In this document: positions 39,350 through 48,946 of the stretch, piece after piece
Layout: the number at the start of each line of letters is the position of its first letter
Numbering within the stretch: the stretch's first letter is position 1
Assembly (NCBI GenBank): GCA_916988195.3
Contig: CAKASQ030000004.1
Location: 1 to 64,000, forward strand
From: Oscillospiraceae bacterium
GTDB taxonomy: Bacteria > Bacillota > Clostridia > Oscillospirales > Oscillospiraceae
DNA length: 64,000 nucleotides
Direction of reading: 5' to 3'
Position numbers and translations under genes: made by a program
The notes under the pieces: generated by a model
The model's input: only the letters and a program-made list of their open reading frames with translations
Databases searched by the model: none
What the model was told of the DNA's origin: nothing

Positions 39350-40291
39350 TTATTTTCTGCCGAAGTCATGCCGCACCTGGGCGGCATAGAAAAAGCCCAT
39401 CGTCGTCGGCGCGTTGTAGAGCGCGGTCAGAAGATAGGCTTTGATGTTATTGATTTGTGTCGTGGTTGTCCGCAGGCTATCCAGAACGTAGGCGACGTGC
39501 ATCTGGTTCAGCTGGCGGAACCGCTCCTTGATGATTTCGATGGGGATTTGGCCTTTTCCCAGACGGATAGCAGCGGTGGTACTGCTCTGCATTTCTGCGA
39601 TCAGCTCCACCAGCGCGTCCACATCTTCGGCGGCATACTGCGTACAGAGCGCGTCATACTCGATTTGCTTTTTGACGCTCTCTTTCAGGTTCCATCGCTC
39701 GATCAATCGTCCCCCATTTCCCGGCGGTTTCGCAGGAGAGATAGATGGATCAGGATAACTAAACTCAGGATAATTATTATCAAGATAACTTGGGTCGGAA
39801 ATTCCGACTTCTTGAAGTCGAGGTTTGCGACCTCTTGAAGTCGGGATTTCCGACTTCTGGACGTCGAGAATTTCGACTTCTGAAATGGGCGCAGGAATTT
39901 CTTCCTTTTTGGGAGGAACCTCGCGCGTCGTAAAGCGCTTGACGTATATCTTCGTCGGCTTGCCCTGTCCCTGACGGACGCGCTCGATCAGACCTGCGCC
40001 CTTAGTCTTGTCCAGCTCGGCAAGCAGCTTCATTGCCTTGTCACGCCCGCAGCAGAGATCGTCGGCAATTTCTTCAACCGTATAGTAAATGAACACACGC
40101 CCGTCCTCGTCGTACCAGCCGTGTTCTTCGGATAACCCCATGCGGTCAAGCAGCAGTCCGTACAGTAGCTTCGCTTCGACAGAGATGTTTTTGAACCGTT
40201 GATGCGTAATCAGCAGGCGGGGGATACGGAAGTAGCTGAACTCCTTTGATTCGTCGCCGTAGAAATAATCTGATACAAAAACTTGCGCCAT
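39350..40291 (-). CDS. repA: Replication initiator protein A (RepA)
   Basis: 313 residues. The N-terminal winged-helix initiator domain (FSYFRIPRLLITHQRFKNIS; SVEAKLLYGLLLDRMGLS, WYDEDGRVFIYYTVEEIA) resembles RepA_N initiators, and the C-terminal domain (ALVELIAEMQSSTT to YNAPTTMGFFYAAQV) is the DUF6017-like part. The middle is encoded by 23-bp direct repeats that look like iterons, so the origin may lie inside the gene. ATG 40291 follows AAAGGGGGCAGAGT. It is the last ICE gene before the chromosome. Confidence 0.88.
   Translation of the reverse strand: MAQVFVSDYFYGDESKEFSYFRIPRLLITHQRFKNISVEAKLLYGLLLDRMGLSEEHGWYDEDGRVFIYYTVEEIADDLCCGRDKAMKLLAELDKTKGAGLIERVRQGQGKPTKIYVKRFTTREVPPKKEEIPAPISEVEILDVQKSEIPTSRGRKPRLQEVGISDPSYLDNNYPEFSYPDPSISPAKPPGNGGRLIERWNLKESVKKQIEYDALCTQYAAEDVDALVELIAEMQSSTTAAIRLGKGQIPIEIIKERFRQLNQMHVAYVLDSLRTTTTQINNIKAYLLTALYNAPTTMGFFYAAQVRHDFGRK
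39804..39887. repeat. Four 23-bp iterons inside repA
   Basis: Copies start at 39804, 39827, 39850 and 39873, exactly 23 bases apart. The first is CCGACTTCTTGAAGTCG, itself a palindrome; later copies carry one to a few changes. Because 23 is not a multiple of three, the repeats are read in shifting frames, so conservation is at the DNA level. Confidence 0.85.
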
Positions 40292-40322
40292 ACTCTGCCC
40301 CCTTTGCCATGTTTCCTGCCAC

Positions 40323-40378
40323 AATAAGCGCAGAAACGCGCGATTTGATTTTTCAAATCGTGCGTTTCTATGCTTATT
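40323..40378. repeat. Long inverted repeat at the ICE terminus
   Basis: AATAAGC, AGAAACGC and CGATTTGA pair with TCAAATCG, GCGTTTCT and GCTTATT around TTTT, with only three small mismatched points. A T5 run follows on the plus strand. It lies upstream of repA, about 130 bases from the cotJC junction. Confidence 0.8.
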
Positions 40379-40492
40379 TTTGAAGCAGCTTGTCCCATTT
40401 TTTATGATGTTGTCTTTACGCCATCGCAGCATGAAAAACCTTGTGCCATCAAAAAAGCTAGTGTTTTCAATGCTTTCAGGCTTTGGTTGTGT

Positions 40493-40915
40493 TTACATGG
40501 TCGTAGCATCTGCCGCCATATCCTCTACCAGGTCTGCCATTGGGTCTCCCGTCACGGCCATTGTCGCCGCCGACCACGGCGTACCGGACGCGGCCTGCGG
40601 GTAGACGCCTGCCGTGTGGTCGACAAAGTACGGCGCGAAGCCCTGCTCCTTCATCTGCTCCTCCGTGAGCGTCCTCGTCAGCTGATGGACGATCGAACCC
40701 ACCATCTCGAGGTGTCCCAGCTCTTCGGTACCAATATCCGTCAGCAGGCCCTTGAGCGCGTCGTAGGGCATGGAGTAGCGCTGGCTGAGGTAGCGGAGGG
40801 ACGCCCCTAATTCCCCATCGGGACCGCCGTATTGCGAAATTACAATTGCTGCCAATTGCGGGTTGACGTTCTGGATCCGTACCGGGTACTGAAGCTTCTT
40901 TTCATAGACAAACAT
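40493..40915 (-). pseudogene. cotJC: cotJC, 3'-truncated by the ICE
   Basis: The first 135 or so residues are a normal CotJC manganese-catalase-like coat protein: MFVYEKKLQYPVRIQN, SQYGGPDGELGASLRYLSQR (split SQYGGPDGELG), GTEELGHLEM. The sequence stops after ADLVEDMAADATTM, whereas family members continue for about 50 more residues containing further metal ligands. ICE sequence begins at about 40500-40515. Excision of the ICE would be expected to rejoin the gene. Confidence 0.88.
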
Positions 40916-40921
40916 GTTCTC

Positions 40922-41392
40922 TTACCGCTCCTTTCTGTATTCCCAGGGCCAGGGTCCTGCGAGCCAGTCGTACGTTCCGTTTGCCGCCGCGTCCATGAGC
41001 GTGAGTGGTCCGTTTCCCTGCTGGTACTGCTCGATGGCCTGCTGGTAGAGCTCGACGTACTGGTTAAAAAGCTGCGCGGCCTCGGTGTCCTCCGCGTGCG
41101 TGTCGAGATACAGTGCCAGCTCCTGCAGCGCAAAGCCCATCTGCTGAAGCTCCACAGAGGCAGTTGCAAGCTTCTCCTGCGTGTTTTCCTGCCCGCCATA
41201 GGGAAGATCGAGCCCGGGGAACAGCGTCCCGCGGATGAGCGCGCAGGAGGCAGTATAGAGATCGGCGCCCGTCTGCTGGAACGGGACATATGGATTGGCA
41301 AGCGGCGCGCAAGACGGCAGCTGACCGTCTGCGTTCGCGCACTGCGGCAGCGTCATTACGCCGTTTTCCGCCTGATCGGTTTGATGATTCAA
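40922..41392 (-). CDS. CotJA-CotJB fusion spore-coat protein
   Basis: 156 residues. The N-terminal part (PLANPYVPFQQ, CALIRGTLFPGLDLPY) is CotJA-like; after a short linker, LQQMGFALQELALYLDTHAE and the ending GTYDWLAGPWPWEYRKER are CotJB. These are separate genes in Bacillus and most Clostridia. TTG 41392 lies ten bases after AAGGAG. It precedes cotJC by 6 bases, as in the normal cotJ operon. A frameshift-free single frame makes it a true fusion in this sequence. Confidence 0.85.
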   Translation of the reverse strand: MNHQTDQAENGVMTLPQCANADGQLPSCAPLANPYVPFQQTGADLYTASCALIRGTLFPGLDLPYGGQENTQEKLATASVELQQMGFALQELALYLDTHAEDTEAAQLFNQYVELYQQAIEQYQQGNGPLTLMDAAANGTYDWLAGPWPWEYRKER

Positions 41393-41436
41393 GGTTTTGA
41401 CACTCCTTCCTATTTTCCGGGGCGTTTCGCCCTGCA

Positions 41437-41450
41437 TCAATCTATGCCGC
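41437..41450 (-). promoter_or_regulatory. Possible sporulation-sigma promoter of cotJ
   Basis: CGGCATAGATTGAT on the minus strand, resembling a SigE/SigK -10 (CATAnnnT). The same 14 bases occur upstream of yunB. The -35 is not convincing. Confidence 0.4.
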
Positions 41451-41464
41451 AAGCAGCTTTTGCG

Positions 41465-41510
41465 TGCAAAAACGCCCCGATGCACCATTCAAAGTGCACC
41501 GAGGCGTTTT
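41465..41510 (-). terminator. Terminator after the metallo-hydrolase gene
   Basis: AACGCC-CGGTGCAC and GTGCATCGGGGCG arms around an AT-rich loop, then TTTTT on the minus strand, with an A/T4 tract on the other side too. Confidence 0.88.
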
Positions 41511-41511
41511 A

Positions 41512-44796
<3,285 letters not shown>

Positions 44797-44813
44797 CGCC
44801 ACCACCTCCGGCT

Positions 44814-44827
44814 ATCAATCTATGCCG
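44814..44827 (-). promoter_or_regulatory. Possible sporulation-sigma -10 for yunB
   Basis: CGGCATAGATTGAT, the same string as before cotJ. Only about 20 bases separate it from ATG 44796, so the promoter would give a very short leader. Confidence 0.35.
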
Positions 44828-44898
44828 GAACGGGCCGGCGTATGCCGGTTAAGGAAGCTCTGCTTCAATCAGCTGTAGGGGATTGATTCAGAGGTTTC

Positions 44899-47328
44899 TT
44901 AGAGCTTCGTCATGTGCTGGCTCGCGGTGTTCGCCATCAGCTTTTTGGTTCCTACGCCGTCAAAAGCGATCTCCAACAGCGCGTCGTTGCCCATCGGAAT
45001 GACGCTTAAGACCATGCCGCGGCCAAACGCCTTGTGCTGCACCATCTCGCCCTTGGAAAAGCTGACGGCTGGCGCTTTCTTTTTACCCTCCGAAATGACA
45101 GAGGAATACGCCTTTCGCGGCGCGCTTCCTGCCGGGTGCGGGGAATAGGATTCGTAGTCGCCGTAGATGGAGACCCGTCCGAAGCTTCCGTAGTCGCGCG
45201 GCTGGTCGTATTTTGGTTTCGGCTGCTCGATTTTCTCGACACACTCGGGTGGAATCTCGTCCACAAAGCGCGAGGCGATGTTCGTTGTCGTCCGGCCATA
45301 GAGCATGCGCTGCCGGGCGTAGCAGATCGTGAGCGACCGCTTAGCGCGCGTGATGGCGACATAGCAGAGTCTACGCTCTTCCTCCATCTCCTCGGGGTCT
45401 CCCAGCGAGCGACTGCCCGGAAACAGCCCTTCCTCGAGTCCCACGAGGAACACGTGCGGAAATTCCAGACCCTTCGCCGCGTGCATCGTCATCATGACGA
45501 CCGCATCGGCCTCTGCGTCATACTGCTCGATATCCGTATAGAGCGCTATTTCCTCCAGAAAGCCGGAGAGCGTCGGCATGTCGGTATTTTCGCAGTAGCT
45601 CACAATGCTCGATTTGAGCTCTCGGATATTTTCGAGCCTGCCGCGCGATTCCATATCGTCTTTTCCTTCCAGCATCGTGACATATCCGGTGCGGATCAAA
45701 AGCTCTTCGTAAAAGTCCGGCAGACTGAGCGTCTTGAGAAGCTCGGCGCAGTCCTCGATGAGGACCGTAAACGCCATCAGCTTCGCCGCCGCTTTCTCGA
45801 GGCTCGGATAGCTATAGGGATCGGAGATGACGGTATAAAGGGGCACACCCGCCGCTTCCGCCTGCCGGGAGGCCATTTCGATGGTCTTTGCGCCGATGCC
45901 GCGCGGCGGATTGTTGATGATGCGAAGAAGCCGGAGATCGTCCGCGCGGTTATTGATCACGCACAGATACGCCAGCATGTCTTTTACCTCCGCGCGGTCA
46001 AAAAAGCGCGTACCGCCGATGATGCGATATGGAATGCTGTTGCGCTTGAAGGCGTATTCCAACGCGTTCGACTGCGCGTTTGTACGGTACAAAATCGCGA
46101 AATCCTTGAAGTTCCGCCCCTTCGAGATCGAGAAAATACGCCCCGCGACGTAGTTTGCCTCGTCCGATTCATTCATCGCCTCATAGACAGTGATCTTATC
46201 GCCGGGGTCGTTTTTCGTCCAGAGTTTCTTGCCCTTGCGTCCCTGATTGTGGGAGATGACGGCGTTCGCCGCATTGAGAATCGACTGCGTCGAGCGGTAA
46301 TTCTGTTCGAGGCGGATGACCTTCGCGCCGCGGTACTGCTTTTCAAAAGACAAAATATTTTCAATCGTCGCGCCGCGGAATTTGTAGATGGACTGATCGT
46401 CGTCGCCCACGACGCAGATGTTTTCATATCCGCCCGCGAGAAGCGACGAAAGCCGGTACTGAAGCTCGTTCGTGTCCTGATACTCGTCAATGAGCACATA
46501 GCGGAACTTTCGCTGATAGTATGTCCGTACGTCTTCAAACGCGTCCAGGAGCTCCACGGTCTTGAGAATGATATCGTCAAAGTCCAGCGCATTCGCGTCA
46601 TGGAGCCGCTTCTGATAGCCCTCGTAGACCTGCGCAATTTTCTCCATGCGGTAGTCCCCCGCGCGATCAGCAACCTTGGAGAACGCGTCCGGATGCTGCG
46701 CCTTGTCCTTGGCCTTGCTGATCACGGACAGGCACAGCCGCGGCGGAAACGCCTTTTCATCCATGTTCAGTTCTTTCAGAACATCCTTGATGACGCGTTC
46801 AGAGTCCGACGTGTCGTAGATCGTAAAGCTCGAGGAATAGCCCTCGAACCGGTCGATATCGCGTCTTAAAATCCGGCAGCACGCCGCGTGAAACGTCATC
46901 GCCCACACGTCCATTGCCTGCTCGCCAAGAAGCTTCCCCAGCCGGTCCTTGAGCTCGTTTGCCGCCTTGTTCGTAAACGTAATGGCCAGAATTGACCACG
47001 GCGCGGCCGGATGGAGCGCGGAGAGCGCTTCCGCCCTCGGCTGGTTTTCGGGCTCGGGATGGTCCAGATACTGCTCCAGAAACTCCACGTCATCTTCCGT
47101 AACGTAGTCCGGAATTTCGTTGGAGTCCGCGCCTTCGCCGAAAGCGATGAGGTTCGCGATGCGGTTAATGAGCACGGTCGTCTTACCGCTTCCCGCGCCG
47201 GCAAGCAGGAGAAGCGGCCCTTCGGTCGTGAGGACCGCCTTTTGCTGCATATCGTTGAGCGCGGAAAAGCGCCTTGCAATTACCGCCCGCCGCGCCTTTA
47301 AAAATCGCTGTTCAAAATCACTTGTCAT
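44899..47328 (-). CDS. pcrA: UvrD/PcrA-type DNA helicase
   Basis: 809 residues. Superfamily 1 motifs: Q-motif LNDMQQKAV, Walker A LAGAGSGKTTVL (residues about 42-53), motif II LIDEYQDTNELQ, motif III VVGDDDQSIYKFRGA, motif IV LEQNYRST, motif V TMHAAKGLEFPHVF and motif VI AITRAKRSL. The C-terminal tail with VQHKAFGRGMVL is the Tudor-like region seen in PcrA that contacts RNA polymerase. ATG 47328 follows AAGGTGAAG. Confidence 0.95.
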   Translation of the reverse strand: MTSDFEQRFLKARRAVIARRFSALNDMQQKAVLTTEGPLLLLAGAGSGKTTVLINRIANLIAFGEGADSNEIPDYVTEDDVEFLEQYLDHPEPENQPRAEALSALHPAAPWSILAITFTNKAANELKDRLGKLLGEQAMDVWAMTFHAACCRILRRDIDRFEGYSSSFTIYDTSDSERVIKDVLKELNMDEKAFPPRLCLSVISKAKDKAQHPDAFSKVADRAGDYRMEKIAQVYEGYQKRLHDANALDFDDIILKTVELLDAFEDVRTYYQRKFRYVLIDEYQDTNELQYRLSSLLAGGYENICVVGDDDQSIYKFRGATIENILSFEKQYRGAKVIRLEQNYRSTQSILNAANAVISHNQGRKGKKLWTKNDPGDKITVYEAMNESDEANYVAGRIFSISKGRNFKDFAILYRTNAQSNALEYAFKRNSIPYRIIGGTRFFDRAEVKDMLAYLCVINNRADDLRLLRIINNPPRGIGAKTIEMASRQAEAAGVPLYTVISDPYSYPSLEKAAAKLMAFTVLIEDCAELLKTLSLPDFYEELLIRTGYVTMLEGKDDMESRGRLENIRELKSSIVSYCENTDMPTLSGFLEEIALYTDIEQYDAEADAVVMMTMHAAKGLEFPHVFLVGLEEGLFPGSRSLGDPEEMEEERRLCYVAITRAKRSLTICYARQRMLYGRTTTNIASRFVDEIPPECVEKIEQPKPKYDQPRDYGSFGRVSIYGDYESYSPHPAGSAPRKAYSSVISEGKKKAPAVSFSKGEMVQHKAFGRGMVLSVIPMGNDALLEIAFDGVGTKKLMANTASQHMTKL

Positions 47329-47384
47329 AGCTTCACCTTTTTTCGTAGTGATGCTATTTTAATATAAATTTGTCGATTTGTCAC

Positions 47385-48086
47385 CTACAAAAACGCGCGC
47401 AGCCGCTCGAGCGTCTTCTTTTCAATGCGGCTGACCTGCACCTGCGAAACGCCGATCATGGAGGCGACCTTCTGCTGGGTCAGTCCATGGAAGTAGCGAA
47501 GAGAGATGACCATCTGCTCGCGCTCAGAGAGGTTCGAAAGCGCCTGCTTTAGCGCCATCCGCTCCAAAATCCCCTCCTCCATCTCAGGTCCCGCCAGCAC
47601 ATCCTCGAGCGTGATGCCCTCTTCTCCTGTCTGGCGCTGGATGGATTCGGCGCTGCCGGTGGCCATCTCGGCGCTCGCGATTTCTTCCGGCGGGATTCCA
47701 AGCGCGTCAGAAAGCTCGGAAAGCGTCGGTTCGCGGCCAAGCTCGCCCATGAGCCGCTGGCGCTCCTTTTTGATCATGCCCGCGCGCTCTTTGACGCTCC
47801 GGCTGACCTTAACCGCGCCGTCATCCCGCAGAAAGCGCCGGATCTCACCCGCGATTTTGGGAACGGCGTAGGTCGAAAACTGCGTGCCGTACCGCGTGTC
47901 GAAGCCCGCGATGGCCTTTAAAAAGCCGAGCGCTCCCAACTGATAGAGATCGTCCGCCTCCACGCCCCGGCCAAAATACCGCCGCGCGATCGACCAGATG
48001 AGCCCCGCATTCTCCAGAACCAGCTGCTCCGCCGCCGATTTGTCGCCCTGCTGCGCGCGTTCGATCAGCTGTGGCTTCGCGTCCAT
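47385..48086 (-). CDS. sigF: Sporulation sigma factor F
   Basis: 233 residues. Regions 2 (NAGLIWSIARRYFGRGVEADDLYQLG, split NAGLIWSIARRYFGRG and VEADDLYQLGALG), 3 (ARGMIKKERQRLM-like AGMIKKERQRLMGELG) and 4 (LSEREQMVISLRYFHGLTQQ then KVASMIGVSQVQVSRIEKK). It directs forespore transcription early in sporulation. ATG 48086 shares its A with the spoIIAB stop. It is the last gene of the spoIIA operon. Confidence 0.95.
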   Translation of the reverse strand: MDAKPQLIERAQQGDKSAAEQLVLENAGLIWSIARRYFGRGVEADDLYQLGALGFLKAIAGFDTRYGTQFSTYAVPKIAGEIRRFLRDDGAVKVSRSVKERAGMIKKERQRLMGELGREPTLSELSDALGIPPEEIASAEMATGSAESIQRQTGEEGITLEDVLAGPEMEEGILERMALKQALSNLSEREQMVISLRYFHGLTQQKVASMIGVSQVQVSRIEKKTLERLRAFL

Positions 48087-48526
48087 CACGTCTTCTCGCC
48101 CCGGCGGATGATGCGCCGCTTCATATGTACGGTCGTGCCCCGCCCAACGCTCGACGTAACTTTGAGCTCTGTCATGAAGCTCTCCATGATCGTAAAGCCC
48201 ATGCCGCTTCGATCGTCTCCCCCGGTCGAGTACATCGGCGTGCGCGCCTGCGTCACGTCCGCAATGCCGCAGCCCTTGTCCTTTACGATGATATCAAGAA
48301 CGTTCCCGGGCAGGATCCGGCACTTGAGGCTAATCACGCCGATCGTGTCGCGATAGGCGTGGACGATGCAGTTCGTGACCGCCTCGGAGACCGCCGTTTT
48401 GATATCGCCGATTTCATCTAAATTGGGGTCCAGCTGCGCGGCAAAGGCCGCCACGGCCGCTCTCGCGAAGCCCTCGTTTCTCGACTGGCTCGGGAACGTC
48501 AGCTCCATCTGATTTTCACACTTCAT
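48086..48526 (-). CDS. spoIIAB: Anti-sigma F factor and SpoIIAA kinase
   Basis: 146 residues, a GHKL ATPase. N-box AVSEAVTNCIVHAY, G1 box VKDKGCGIADV and G2 box DRSGMGFTIMESF. It binds SigF and phosphorylates SpoIIAA. ATG 48526 lies 8 bases after GGAG and 11 bases inside spoIIAA. Confidence 0.96.
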   Translation of the reverse strand: MKCENQMELTFPSQSRNEGFARAAVAAFAAQLDPNLDEIGDIKTAVSEAVTNCIVHAYRDTIGVISLKCRILPGNVLDIIVKDKGCGIADVTQARTPMYSTGGDDRSGMGFTIMESFMTELKVTSSVGRGTTVHMKRRIIRRGEKT

Positions 48527-48845
48527 GTGCCATGCTCCTTTCTTCAATGACCACAATGCGCTCCATTCCGGAGGCTTTCAACACTTTCATCGGCTGCGGC
48601 GGCACATTCTCCACCCGCACCACGCCCCGCAGCTCCCGCATGCGCCGGATGGCGTGGATCACGATGGCGATGCCGCTTGAGTCCATGAACGTCACGTCGC
48701 GAAAATCCAGCACGCAGACCATCGGAAGATAAAGATCGATCTTGTTGCCGATGATGCGCATCGTCTCCTTCGCGCTGTGATGATCGATCTCGCCCTTTAA
48801 TGCGATGGTCAGCCGTTTATCCTGCAAAAAGCTTGTCATATTCAT
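48516..48845 (-). CDS. spoIIAA: Anti-sigma F factor antagonist
   Basis: 109 residues, STAS domain, with the phosphorylatable serine in FMDSSGIAIVIHA and the GEIDHHSAKETM start. Dephosphorylated SpoIIAA frees SigF from SpoIIAB. ATG 48845 is chosen, 8 bases after GGAG; ATG 48851 is an alternative. Confidence 0.95.
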   Translation of the reverse strand: MNMTSFLQDKRLTIALKGEIDHHSAKETMRIIGNKIDLYLPMVCVLDFRDVTFMDSSGIAIVIHAIRRMRELRGVVRVENVPPQPMKVLKASGMERIVVIEERSMAHEV

Positions 48846-48868
48846 TTGCATCACTCCAGACATAAAAA

Positions 48869-48902
48869 ATGGACACGCACGGAATTTCCATGCGTGTCCA
48901 TT
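48869..48902 (-). terminator. valS terminator in the spoIIA leader
   Basis: ATGGACACGCA and TGCGTGTCCAT arms, then six T on the minus strand. It lies between valS and spoIIAA, only about 10 bases before the spoIIAA ribosome site. TATAAT lies immediately upstream (minus strand), so a spoIIA promoter may start inside the hairpin. Confidence 0.85.
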
Positions 48903-48946
48903 ATACGTTTTTTTCCGTGCGGCTTTGGTCGAACGAGGGATGGCGC

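Larger units (their letters stand above)
1..40510. mobile_element. Integrative conjugative element (Tn1549-like), one end only
   Basis: Conjugation genes (VirB4, VirB6/TrbL-like, VirB2-like, PrgI, VirD4, MobP relaxase, MobC, PcfB, NlpC/P60 hydrolase) lie together with RepA, ParB, ArdC proteins and toxin-antitoxin pairs, which is the gene set of Tn1549-type ICEs. The right boundary is placed near 40500-40515, where the cotJC reading frame loses its normal C-terminal half. The other end and the ICE integrase are beyond position 1. The element is itself interrupted by a second element at 15003-23106. The exact att core cannot be fixed without the other junction. Confidence 0.8.

Noticed and set aside
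45034-46869. 611-codon plus-strand frame opposite pcrA
   Set aside because: Antisense shadow of a gene with complete helicase motifs.
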